15,910 bases of DNA, taken from contig VAWV01000025.1 of the NCBI GenBank assembly GCA_005883295.1, positions 1 to 15,910 of the forward strand. Direction: 5' to 3'. Source of the DNA: Actinomycetota bacterium (lineage in GTDB: Bacteria > Actinomycetota > Thermoleophilia > Solirubrobacterales > Thermoleophilaceae). Below, one piece after another: positions 6,514-13,427 of the stretch. Made by a program: the position numbers and the translations under genes. Every line of letters begins with the position of its first letter. Position 1 is the stretch's first letter. The notes below the pieces were generated by a model that worked only from the letters and a program-made list of their open reading frames with translations, was not told the DNA's origin and did not search any database.

Positions 6514-7839
6514 ATGCGAGCGCGCGCGGTCTTCGCGGTGCTGGCCGCGGGGGCGTTTGGTGCGGCGCCCGGGTCGGCGGCTGCGGCGCGCTTCAGCACC
6601 GTCGAGTTCTCGCCGAGCGGCGCCATCACCGTCGCGTGGCATGGTGATCGCGCGGCGGGCTGCGAGGGCGCGGGGATGTGCGGCTACAGCGGGTCGATCT
6701 CCTACGGGCGGATCGTGCAGGCCGACCTCGAGCTGATGCGCACTCGTCGCGGCAGGCTCGACGTGTCGGGAAACGTGTACAGCGACGGCCCCGCCGTCGT
6801 GCGCGCTCGGCGGGAGGTGCCGGGTGCAGCGCCGGCGGTTTGCGTTGCCACCGGGGACGCACCGTTCTTCAACCTCGACGTGAGCCCGGCCTATCGAGGT
6901 CGGAAGTGGTTCTCGCTGGGCGCCGGTTCTTTCCCACCGCCGATCGCGAGCGGCCAGTGTGCAGGACCTCGGCTCGCTGACTTCCAGCGGAGCATGCCGG
7001 CGGCGGCCGCGCGGCTCGGACGGCTCAAGCGGCGCGGCAGCCGCCTGAGCCTTGCGGGTCGGTTTCCCTTCAGGGCGGGCGCGCTCAGCGGTACGGTGAT
7101 CTCGACGGTCGTGCTGCGGTCGCAGGGGGTGCGCAAGGAATCCGACCGCGGCGGCGGAGGGGGACCCGGCGGCGGATCGAAGACGGTCGAGGTGGATCTG
7201 CGGTTCAGGGTCCGCCGCGGCGCTGGCGAGGTCGCCGCCGACTTCCGCGCCGTCGAGGCCCCGGTTTGCCAGGTCCTCGACGCCTGCGGGGCGACGGGGC
7301 GCGAGGCGTACGCGATCGCGGGCGCCGGCGGAGTCATCGACGTGAGCGGGTTCGCGGCCGCTCGCGGGCGGAGGATCCCGTCGTTGAGAGCCGCGATCGC
7401 CGCCGTGGCGCGCGGCGGGGACGTGGAGGGTGAGGGACAAATCGGACCGAGTTCGGGGATCACCTCGATCCTGTTCCAGCGACCCGGAAGCGCCTCGTGT
7501 ACGGACCGCTTCCGTCCGCCTGCACCCCTGCTCTTCATGGAGGGATTCGGGAAGCGGTTCACATTCGACCTCACTACGCCCGACTCAGACGTCCTGACGG
7601 ACAGCCTCTCGGATGTCTTTCGCGGACGCTGCCCGGGGCCCAGTCAGGCCGACATCCTTGGAGGTGCCGCGCTCGCGAGCGTGAGGCTGGAGACCGCTTC
7701 CCTCGCGCACCGCAAGCTTCGGGCCGTCCTCAGCGGGTCCGGACGATTCTCCTCAGGCGCGTACGCGGGCGATCGGAGCGGACGAGTCGTCCTCGACCTC
7801 GTGAGGACGCGCGCTCGGGTGAGGGTGGTGAAGGGCTGA
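6514..7839 (+). CDS. secreted protein with two four-cysteine repeats (441 aa), paralog A
   Basis: I do not recognise the family. The N-terminus (MRARAVFAVLAAGAFGAAPG, then SAAAA) is a signal peptide, so the protein should be exported. The mature part contains exactly eight cysteines in two equal sets: C50, C56, C110, C149 and C252, C258, C329, C373. Each set begins with C-x5-C-G-x-x-G and ends with C-x-G-P-x3-D, followed by a basic stretch, a Leu-rich strand and F-x3-(A/G)-x-x-G before a Val/Leu-rich strand. This is an internal duplication of a unit of about 170-210 residues, joined by a Gly-rich linker (about 212-222, GGGGGPGGG). Each unit probably forms two disulfides. The next gene encodes a paralog with the same layout; its ATG (7839) overlaps this stop by one base, so the pair is an operon. 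The promoter at 6476-6504 fits this gene. Substrate and role are unknown. Confidence 0.75.
   Translation: MRARAVFAVLAAGAFGAAPGSAAAARFSTVEFSPSGAITVAWHGDRAAGCEGAGMCGYSGSISYGRIVQADLELMRTRRGRLDVSGNVYSDGPAVVRARREVPGAAPAVCVATGDAPFFNLDVSPAYRGRKWFSLGAGSFPPPIASGQCAGPRLADFQRSMPAAAARLGRLKRRGSRLSLAGRFPFRAGALSGTVISTVVLRSQGVRKESDRGGGGGPGGGSKTVEVDLRFRVRRGAGEVAADFRAVEAPVCQVLDACGATGREAYAIAGAGGVIDVSGFAAARGRRIPSLRAAIAAVARGGDVEGEGQIGPSSGITSILFQRPGSASCTDRFRPPAPLLFMEGFGKRFTFDLTTPDSDVLTDSLSDVFRGRCPGPSQADILGGAALASVRLETASLAHRKLRAVLSGSGRFSSGAYAGDRSGRVVLDLVRTRARVRVVKG
6622..7128 (+). repeat. four-cysteine repeat unit A1
   Basis: Protein-level repeat, residues about 37-205 of paralog A. It starts at AITVAWHGDRAAGCEGAGMC and reaches CAGPRLADF, then FPFRAGALSGTVISTVVL. 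Cysteine spacings are 5, 53 and 38 residues. Boundaries are approximate. Confidence 0.6.
7183..7809 (+). repeat. four-cysteine repeat unit A2
   Basis: Protein-level repeat, residues about 224-432 of paralog A. It includes CQVLDACGATG, then SASCTDRF, CPGPSQADI and RFSSGAYAGDRSGRVVLDL. Cysteine spacings are 5, 70 and 43 residues, longer between the second and third cysteines than in unit A1. Boundaries are approximate. Confidence 0.6.
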
Positions 7840-9168
7840 TGAGACGGTCTGTCGCAGTCCCAGCCGCCCTGATCGTTCTCGCTCTCGCGCCGTCGGCGTT
7901 GGCGGGCGGCGGCTCCGCTGCACGCGCGCGGGCACGTCGTGGTGCGCTTCCACGGGGACCACGCGGCCGGGTGCGAGGTGCTCGGCACCTGCGCGTACGC
8001 GGGAACCGTGACCTGGGTACCGCCGCCCGATGGAAGCGTGAACATCGTGCAGTACGGAGCGCACCACCGCCACACCGACGTGGTGCTCTTCTTCGCGACT
8101 TACGACGCGAACGGCCCCGCTCAGGTGCCGGTTGCTCAGGTCCAGCGGGGCACCACGGGTGTCTGCGGCGACGTGGCGGGCTCTGGCTTCGATTTCTTCG
8201 ACCTACCCGTGCGGGCTGGACACGTGGATGTGGGGGTGCGAACCGACCGCGGCGACGCGCGCATCGAAACCCGTTGCCCGGGGCCGCTCGGATCCGATCT
8301 CGGCCGTCTCACGTCAATACGGAGAGTCTCCGTCGGCGGGCTGCGGCGCGGGAGGGTAGCGCTCGACCTCTCCGGTACGCACTCTTTCAGGAGGCGCGGT
8401 TTCGCCGGGTCGATCGAGTCAACGGTGACTCTCGAGCTTGGCAGTCCCCGGCGCGTCAACAGCGGGCCACCGCCCCACGAGCGAACCCGCGTGAGACACG
8501 TGCGCTACATCACCTCCCGCTACGCCCTCGAGCAGCTCTCAGGCGTCGAGCAGATTGCATTCTCGGGTCTGGCGGATCCACTTTGCGGTCCGTTCGATGC
8601 GTGCGGCGCGGCGGGTACGATCGCGCTCTCGCCGAGCGCGAGGAAGGGCGACCTGACCGTCGTCGCTGAGGCCCCGGCGAGCCGTCCGCGTAGAGACCTG
8701 TTTGCAGCTATCGGTCTCGCCGCACAAGGACGACGCTCGGGGGTTGAAACGTACGGCTACGGCCGATGGGTGTCCGACCGCGGGGTTACCACGGCGAGGG
8801 TTGGCCGCGCCGATGGCTCGCCTCCCTGCACGGACACGGCCGGGCTCCGAACGGGCGTGCTCGACTTTGCGCGCCGTGGCTCGTCGCTACGGCTCGCGTA
8901 CGCGAGCCCCTACGGGGAACCGGACGCCCTGCGGACGCGATGCCCCGGCCCCGTAAAGACGGATCTTTCGGAGTTCGGAACCCTGGCGGTGGGCCGCAGC
9001 CCACTCGCCGTCCTTCGTCATCGCAGAGTGGTCATTCACCTGAACAGGCGGCGCTCCTTCCGTGGGGACGGCTACGCCGGCACGGTTACGCCCGACCTCA
9101 CGCTCGTCCTGCGCCGGACGTCCGTGCGCGAGCGGGTCGCTGTGGAGCGGATCCCGGTCGGCCCCTAG
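7839..9168 (+). CDS. secreted protein with two four-cysteine repeats, paralog B (frameshifted after the signal peptide)
   Basis: This is the tandem paralog of the preceding gene. The ATG at 7839 starts MRRSVAVPAALIVLALAPSA and LAGGG, a clear signal peptide in frame 0. The mature domain (GHVVVRFHGDHAAGCEVLGTC onward) runs in frame 1 to TAG 9166-9168, so the frame shifts by one base somewhere in about 7900-7930. That stretch holds GGCGGGCGGCGGC, a repeat-rich site prone to slippage or base-calling error. One extra base there, if removed, would join signal and body. The body has exactly eight cysteines: numbered from the codon at 7939, C12, C18, C76, C113 and C216, C222, C297, C335, matching paralog A in order and spacing. 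A GTG at 7939 could be used but would yield a cytoplasmic protein without a signal peptide. The role is unknown. Confidence 0.7.
7930..8442 (+). repeat. four-cysteine repeat unit B1
   Basis: Protein-level repeat in paralog B. It runs from GHVVVRFHGDHAAGCEVLGTC, almost identical at its start to unit A1 (HGD-x-AAGCE), to CPGPLGSDLG and FRRRGFAGSIESTVTLEL. Cysteine spacings are 5, 57 and 36 residues. Boundaries are approximate. Confidence 0.6.
8491..9114 (+). repeat. four-cysteine repeat unit B2
   Basis: Protein-level repeat in paralog B with CGPFDACGAAG, SPPCTD, CPGPVKTDLS and SFRGDGYAGTVTPDLTLVL. Cysteine spacings are 5, 74 and 37 residues. The longer second spacing matches unit A2, which indicates that the internal duplication came before the gene duplication. 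Boundaries are approximate. Confidence 0.6.
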
Positions 9169-9181
9169 AGCTAGGCGCCCG

Positions 9182-9895
9182 CTACTTCCCGTACCGCTCC
9201 TTCGCCAGCACGAGCTGGCCCGGCAGCGCGGTTCGCGGCGGCGGCGAGGGGTCGGCGACCACCGACACCGTCTCGGCCACGCTGAACGTGACCGTGTGAC
9301 GCTGGCCGTCCGCCTCGATCGTCACCTCGTCCTCGTCCGAGGACGCCACGGTGCCCACGAGACCCGGCGCGAGCCCCGACTCCTTGAGGTAGTGCAGCAG
9401 GTCCTCCGCCTCGTTCTCGAAGCGCAGGATGCGGACCCTCGCGCCCTCCTCCACGTCCGCGAGCGGCACGCCCGGCTCCCGCGCTCCGGCCGCTATCGGG
9501 TGCCCGTGCGGACACGTGCGGGCGTCGCCGATCGCGGCGAGCATGCGCTCCTCGAGGACCGGCGACATCGCGTGCTCGAGCCGCTCGGCCTCCTCGTGCA
9601 CCTCGTCCCAGGGCACCCCGAGGACATCGGTGAGGAAGCGCTCGATCAGCCTGTGGCGGCGGACCACCCCCGCTGCGTGCTCGCGGCCGCTGTCGGTGAA
9701 CAGGAGCGACTTGTCCTCGTCGCGGGTGATGTACCCGTCCGTCTCCAGGCGCCCGACCATCTCGTGCACCGTCGGCGGGGCCACCTGCAGTGCCCGCGCC
9801 ACGTTGGCGCCCGTGATCGGCAGGCCGGCCTCCTCCAGCCAGAAGATCGTCTGCAGGTACTCGTCCTCCGCCGGGGTGGCGTGCTCCTGGGCCAT
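9182..9895 (-). CDS. DtxR/MntR-family metal-dependent transcriptional regulator (237 aa)
   Basis: This cytoplasmic repressor would bind DNA when loaded with Fe(II) or Mn(II). It has an N-terminal winged helix (residues about 8-72, with VARALQVAPPTVHEMVGRLE as the recognition region), a dimerisation/metal domain (about 73-140, HRLIERFL, VHEEAERLEHAMS, CPHGHPI) and a C-terminal SH3-like FeoA domain (about 145-225), so the length matches three-domain DtxR/IdeR. Aligned to DtxR, His79, Glu83, His98, Glu105 and His106 are kept (here 81, 85, 100, 107, 108). Met10 and Cys102, however, are Glu12 and Glu104, acidic as in MntR (Asp8, Glu99). This points to manganese sensing, by inference. ATG 9895 has no Shine-Dalgarno site but lies 7 bases after a -10-like TACGAT. 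It is divergent from the DNA ligase gene. Confidence 0.9.
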   Translation of the reverse strand: MAQEHATPAEDEYLQTIFWLEEAGLPITGANVARALQVAPPTVHEMVGRLETDGYITRDEDKSLLFTDSGREHAAGVVRRHRLIERFLTDVLGVPWDEVHEEAERLEHAMSPVLEERMLAAIGDARTCPHGHPIAAGAREPGVPLADVEEGARVRILRFENEAEDLLHYLKESGLAPGLVGTVASSDEDEVTIEADGQRHTVTFSVAETVSVVADPSPPPRTALPGQLVLAKERYGK

Positions 9896-9902
9896 CCGAC
9901 TG

Positions 9903-9908
9903 ATCGTA
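9903..9908 (-). promoter_or_regulatory. predicted -10 (TACGAT) of the DtxR/MntR-type gene, leaderless
   Basis: On the minus strand TACGAT is followed by CAGTCGG and then the ATG. The 7-base distance would place the transcription start at or beside the A of ATG. No ribosome-binding site is present. The -35 region is unclear. Confidence 0.45.
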
Positions 9909-9937
9909 GCCCGCGGCCGCCAGGCCGACGGGACTCC

Positions 9938-9943
9938 TAGGAT
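9938..9943 (+). promoter_or_regulatory. predicted -10 (TAGGAT) of the DNA ligase gene, leaderless
   Basis: TAGGAT is followed by CTCGCC and then GTG 9950. The predicted transcription start is the G of the start codon, and there is no Shine-Dalgarno site. It lies head-to-head with the TACGAT of the divergent regulator gene, the two boxes being about 30 bases apart. Confidence 0.45.
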
Positions 9944-9949
9944 CTCGCC

Positions 9950-10912
9950 GTGCCCTTGCCCCTGAAGCCGCCCATCAAGCCGCAGCTGGCGCGATCGGCC
10001 ACCGAGCTCCCGAGCGGCGACGGCTGGCGTTACGAGCCCAAGTGGGACGGGTTCCGCACGATCGTCTTCCGCGACGGGGACGAGGTCTACCTGCAGAGCC
10101 GCAACGGCCGGCCGATGAACCGCTACTTCCCAGAGGTCGTCCCCGATCTGCTGACCGTGTCGGCCGAGCGCATGGTGCTCGACGGCGAGCTGATCGTGGT
10201 CGTCGACGGCATCCAGGAGTTCGACCTGCTCGGCCAGCGGATCCACCCGGCGGAGTCGCGGGTCAGGATGCTGGCGGAGAAGACGCCCGCGTCTTTCGTG
10301 GCCTTCGATCTGCTCGCGGAGGGCGACGACGTGCTGCTCGACCTTCCCTTCGACGAGCGCAGGTCGAGGCTCGAGCAGGTGATCGACGGCGACCGCGTGG
10401 AGCTGACGCCGATGACCCCAGACCGGGAGGCGGCGGGAGCCTGGTTGACGGGGCAGTCCGAGGGAGTCGTCGCCAAGGAGGGCGAGGCGCCCTACCAGCC
10501 GGGCGAGCGGACCGGGATGCGCAAGATCAAGCGCGTGCGGACCGCGGACGTGGTTGTGTCCGCGTTCCGGTTCGGCAAGGAGCCCGACACCGTCGGATCG
10601 CTGATCCTGGGGCTGTACGACGACAGCGGCCAGCTGTGCATCGTCGGGCACACCTCGGGATTCACCGCGAAGCAGAAGCGCGAGCTGCTCGAGCTGCTCG
10701 AGCCCTACCGGACCCACGAGCGCGGGACCGGTGAGCCGAGCCGGTGGAAGTCCGACGAGGAGCTCGTGTGGGAGGGGCTGCGGCCCGAGCTCGTCTGCGA
10801 GATCGCCTTCGACCACATCACGGGCCGGCGGATCCGCCACGGCGCAAAGTTCCTGCGCTGGCGTCCCGACAAGTCCCCCGAAGAGTGCGGGATCGAGCAG
10901 CTGCGGGCCTGA
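9950..10912 (+). CDS. ligC: ATP-dependent DNA ligase, LigC type (320 aa)
   Basis: This enzyme seals nicks or breaks in DNA with ATP. Motif I is EPKWDGFR, with the adenylated lysine at Lys31. LDGEL lies at 77-81, FVAFDLL (motif III region) at 116-122, EGVVAK (motif IV) at 171-176 and MRKIKRVRTAD (motif V) at 190-200. The C-terminal OB-fold domain follows (SAFRFG, HTSGFT, ELVCEIAFDHIT, and WRPDK near the end). At 320 aa with only these two domains it matches LigC rather than the multidomain LigD or LigB. The polymerase of the same pathway lies directly downstream in the opposite direction, with one base between the two stop codons. In mycobacteria LigC and LigD act in non-homologous end joining and related repair; a role here is inferred. 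GTG 9950 is the start, probably leaderless. Confidence 0.93.
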   Translation: MPLPLKPPIKPQLARSATELPSGDGWRYEPKWDGFRTIVFRDGDEVYLQSRNGRPMNRYFPEVVPDLLTVSAERMVLDGELIVVVDGIQEFDLLGQRIHPAESRVRMLAEKTPASFVAFDLLAEGDDVLLDLPFDERRSRLEQVIDGDRVELTPMTPDREAAGAWLTGQSEGVVAKEGEAPYQPGERTGMRKIKRVRTADVVVSAFRFGKEPDTVGSLILGLYDDSGQLCIVGHTSGFTAKQKRELLELLEPYRTHERGTGEPSRWKSDEELVWEGLRPELVCEIAFDHITGRRIRHGAKFLRWRPDKSPEECGIEQLRA

Positions 10913-10913
10913 G

Positions 10914-11921
10914 CTAGGCCTTCCTCGCGCGCGACGGCTGCACGCGGCGCGGCTCCCCCGGCTGCTTCGGGAAGTTTGGAGGCCAGGGGGCGTCGCCGAG
11001 GCCCTCGTGCTCGTCCCGGGCGGCCAGCTCGTGGAGCGCCTCGAGCGAGCCGGCACTCGAGTCGAGCTCCGCGCTCGGGTCGCCCCGCTCCTTCACGCGG
11101 TCCGGAACCGTGTCGAGCCGCAGGTCATGCGGGTCCACGTCGGGCACCTCGTCCCACTCGACCGGGCAGCAGACCATCGCGTCGGGCACGGGACGCACCG
11201 AGTACGCGGACGCGACCGTCCGGTCCCTGGCGTTCTGGTTGTAGTCGATGAACACGCCATGGCGCTGCTCCTTCCACCACGCCGAGGTGGCCTTGTCGGG
11301 CAGCCGGCGCTCCACCTCGCGCGCCAGCGCGAGCGCGGCGCGCCGCACCTCGGTGAACGTCCAGCGCTGCTCGATCCGCACGAGCACGTGGATCCCGCGC
11401 GACCCCGACGTCTTCGGGAAGCCGCGCAGCTCGTGCTCCTCGAGCACGTCGCGGACGCACATCGCCACGCGGCGGACGTCGTCCCAGGAGGCCTCGGGTG
11501 TCGGGTCCAGGTCCACCCGGAGCTCGTCCGGGTGGTCGCCGTCGGGCCGGCGCACCGGCCAGGGATTCCAGTCGATCACGTTCAGGTTCAGTCCCCAGGC
11601 CATGTGGGCTCGGTCCTGCACGGTGAGGAAGTTGGCGCTCCGCCCGCTCGGGAACGTGAGCGTCCACTGCTCGAGCCAGGGCGGCGCGCTCGCCGGCACG
11701 CGCTTCTGGAAGAAGAACTCCCCGCCCGCACCCTCGTGGAAGCGCTTCAGCGTGGTCGGCCGGTCCCGGAGGTGCGCGATGCAGGCGTCGGCTACCGCCA
11801 GGTAGTACTCGAGCAGGTCGAGCTTCGTGTGCCCGCGCTCGGGGAAGACGACCTTGCTGGGGCTCGTGAAACGGACCTCGTGTCCGTCGAGGTCGAGGGT
11901 GATGGCCTCGCGCTCCGGCAC
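10914..11921 (-). CDS. ligD: stand-alone LigD-type DNA polymerase/primase domain (335 aa)
   Basis: This is an archaeo-eukaryotic-primase-like polymerase of the LigD PolDom family, which fills gaps with (ribo)nucleotides during end joining. The conserved segments are SPSKVVFPERGHTKLDLLEYY (20-40), DWNPWPVRRPDGDHPDELR, the catalytic VDLDP (Asp137 and Asp139), TSGSRGIHV (171-179) and FIDYNQNARDRTVASAYSVRP with the third catalytic Asp226. The C-terminal tail (about 275-335) is acidic, then Pro- and Arg-rich. No ligase or 3'-phosphoesterase domain is fused, so this is the single-domain form, and the ligase is the facing gene. GTG 11921 gives an N-terminus that fits the family; a -10-like TATGCT lies 6 bases before it. 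The symbol refers to the domain family, not to full-length LigD. Confidence 0.93.
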   Translation of the reverse strand: MPEREAITLDLDGHEVRFTSPSKVVFPERGHTKLDLLEYYLAVADACIAHLRDRPTTLKRFHEGAGGEFFFQKRVPASAPPWLEQWTLTFPSGRSANFLTVQDRAHMAWGLNLNVIDWNPWPVRRPDGDHPDELRVDLDPTPEASWDDVRRVAMCVRDVLEEHELRGFPKTSGSRGIHVLVRIEQRWTFTEVRRAALALAREVERRLPDKATSAWWKEQRHGVFIDYNQNARDRTVASAYSVRPVPDAMVCCPVEWDEVPDVDPHDLRLDTVPDRVKERGDPSAELDSSAGSLEALHELAARDEHEGLGDAPWPPNFPKQPGEPRRVQPSRARKA

Positions 11922-11927
11922 TGCGTC

Positions 11928-11933
11928 AGCATA
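11928..11933 (-). promoter_or_regulatory. predicted -10 (TATGCT) of the LigD-type polymerase, leaderless
   Basis: On the minus strand TATGCT is followed by GACGCA and then GTG 11921. It overlaps the palindrome CATATG (11930-11935), so the same bases may also serve the divergent macro-domain gene. No Shine-Dalgarno site is seen for the polymerase. Confidence 0.4.
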
Positions 11934-11948
11934 TGGGGCGTGCCAGAG

Positions 11949-12437
11949 ATGGAGGCGATGCAGGCGGACGTGACCGCCCTCGAGGTGGACGCGGTCGCGA
12001 ACGCCGCCAACACGGAGCTTCGCCACGGGGGCGGCGTCGCTGCCGCAATCGCCCACGCGGCCGGGCCGGAGCTGGAGCGGGAGTCGCGCGAGAGGGCCCC
12101 GATCGGGCTGGGCGAGGCGGTGGAGACGACCGCGGGTGACATGCCGGCGCGCTGGGTGATCCACGCCGCGACGATGGAGCTCGGCGGGCCGACCTCCGCG
12201 GAGATCATCGAGCGCGCCACCCGGTCGACGCTCGAGCGCGCCGAGGAGCTCGAGTGCCGCTCGCTCGCACTCGTCGCGTTCGGGACGGGCGTGGGCGGGT
12301 TTCCGGTCGACGAGGCCGCCCGGATCATGGTGGGCGCCGTGCGCGGGCACAAGGGCCAAACGCTCGATCGCGTTGTGTTCGCCGTGCGCGGGGACGAGGC
12401 CGAGCGCGCGTTCGCCGCGGCCATCGCCGCCGAGTGA
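11949..12437 (+). CDS. macro (Appr-1''-p/ADP-ribose-binding) domain protein (162 aa)
   Basis: A single macro domain, which binds ADP-ribose and related ligands and in many members removes ADP-ribose from proteins or nucleic acids. The N-terminal strand (MQADVTALEVDAVANAANTE) carries the NAANTEL ligand loop, followed by the Gly-rich HGGGVAAAI helix start. The second ligand loop is FGTGVGGFP. The length fits a stand-alone macro domain. Start: ATG 11949 is chosen; GTG 11940 and ATG 11958 (behind GGAGG but only two bases away) are alternatives. It is divergent from the polymerase gene with a gap of 27 bases, and its stop overlaps the GTG of the glycerate kinase gene (GTGA). The shared promoter region hints at a link with DNA repair or ADP-ribosylation, which is only an inference. 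Confidence 0.88.
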   Translation: MEAMQADVTALEVDAVANAANTELRHGGGVAAAIAHAAGPELERESRERAPIGLGEAVETTAGDMPARWVIHAATMELGGPTSAEIIERATRSTLERAEELECRSLALVAFGTGVGGFPVDEAARIMVGAVRGHKGQTLDRVVFAVRGDEAERAFAAAIAAE

Positions 12438-13414
12438 GCTCCCGCGGCCTGCCGGTGCTGGTCGCGCCCGACGGCTTCAAGGGCACGCTCGCGGCCAGCC
12501 GGGTGGCCGCGGCCGTGGCGGCGGGGTTGCGGGACGGCGGGCGCGACGCGGTCGAGCTGCCGGTTGCAGACGGCGGGGAGGGGACGATGGAGGCGCTCAT
12601 CGCTGCGCGCGGCGGAGCGCGGCGGCGCGTCGCGGTCAGCGGCCCGCTCGGCCGCCAGGTGGACGCCGAGTTCGCCCTCCTCGAGGACGGCGAGCCCGCC
12701 GTGGTGGAGATGGCGCGGGCAAGCGGTCTCGACCTGGTCGCCGAGGAGGAGCGCGACGCGTTCGCGGCCTCGACCCGCGGCACCGGCGAGCTCATCGCCG
12801 CTGCCGCCGAGGCGGGCGCGAGCTCGATCCTCGTCGCGGTCGGAGGCTCCGCAACGACCGACGGGGGAGCGGGAGCCATGCGGGCCCTGTCCGACGCCGG
12901 TGTTCGTCCGGATCTGGTGGTCGCGTGCGACGTACGCACGCCGTGGGAGGACGCGGCGCGTGTCTTCGGCCCGCAGAAGGGCGCCGACCCCGACACAGTG
13001 CGGCGCCTCGAGCGGCGCATGGCGCGGCTGGCCGCCGCCGCGCCTCGCGACCCGCGCGGAATGCCGATGACAGGCGCCGCCGGCGGCCTCGCCGGAGGGC
13101 TTTGGGCGCATCTCGGCGCGCGGCTCGTGCCGGGCGCCTCGTACGTGCTCGAGGCGGTCGGGTTCGATGCCGCAATGCGCGCCGCGCGCTTCGTCGTCAC
13201 CGGCGAGGGCAGGCTCGACGAGCAGACGCTGGCGGGGAAGGTGGTGGGGGAGGTCGCCACCCGCTGCCGGCAGGCGGGCGTCGCCTGCCACGCCGTCGTG
13301 GGCCGGGAGGCGCTCGACGGCTTCCTCGAGCGGGTGATCGACCTGTCCACGGTCACCGAGGCGGGAACCGTCCGGCGCCTGCGGGCCGCGGGCCGGCGGC
13401 TGGCGGAGGTCTAG
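12434..13414 (+). CDS. glycerate 2-kinase (GK-I/GlxK-GarK family), short form (326 aa)
   Basis: This enzyme phosphorylates D-glycerate to 2-phosphoglycerate, the last step that brings glyoxylate-derived carbon into glycolysis. Family motifs are VAPDGFKGTL (10-19), PVADGGEGTMEAL (43-55), EMARASGLDLV (92-102), GGSATTDGGAGAMRAL (137-152), ACDVRTP (164-170) and VFGPQKGAD (177-185), with FVVTGEGRLDEQTLAGK near the C-terminus. The protein is about 40-50 residues shorter than E. coli GlxK/GarK (about 380), mainly between GAMRAL and ACDV, where the usual FLD/GG segment is absent without any frame change. I think this is a genuine short actinobacterial form. GTG 12434 overlaps the macro-domain stop by four bases. 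The nearby malate synthase and glycolate oxidase genes support a glyoxylate role. Confidence 0.9.
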   Translation: MSSRGLPVLVAPDGFKGTLAASRVAAAVAAGLRDGGRDAVELPVADGGEGTMEALIAARGGARRRVAVSGPLGRQVDAEFALLEDGEPAVVEMARASGLDLVAEEERDAFAASTRGTGELIAAAAEAGASSILVAVGGSATTDGGAGAMRALSDAGVRPDLVVACDVRTPWEDAARVFGPQKGADPDTVRRLERRMARLAAAAPRDPRGMPMTGAAGGLAGGLWAHLGARLVPGASYVLEAVGFDAAMRAARFVVTGEGRLDEQTLAGKVVGEVATRCRQAGVACHAVVGREALDGFLERVIDLSTVTEAGTVRRLRAAGRRLAEV

Positions 13415-13427
13415 GACACCTAGTTCG

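Noticed and set aside
9896..9949. DtxR/IdeR-type operator in the divergent region
   Set aside because: No match to the TTAGGTTAGCCTAACC-like palindrome or another convincing inverted repeat; only GC-rich partial palindromes such as CCGCGG are present.
9896..11056. N-terminal extension of the DtxR/MntR-type protein by almost 390 codons
   Set aside because: The extension is the complement of the ligase gene. The family N-terminus begins at ATG 9895.
11792..13291. 499-codon minus-strand frame opposite the macro-domain and glycerate kinase genes
   Set aside because: Ser/Arg/Ala-rich shadow with no motif; both plus-strand genes have clear family signatures.
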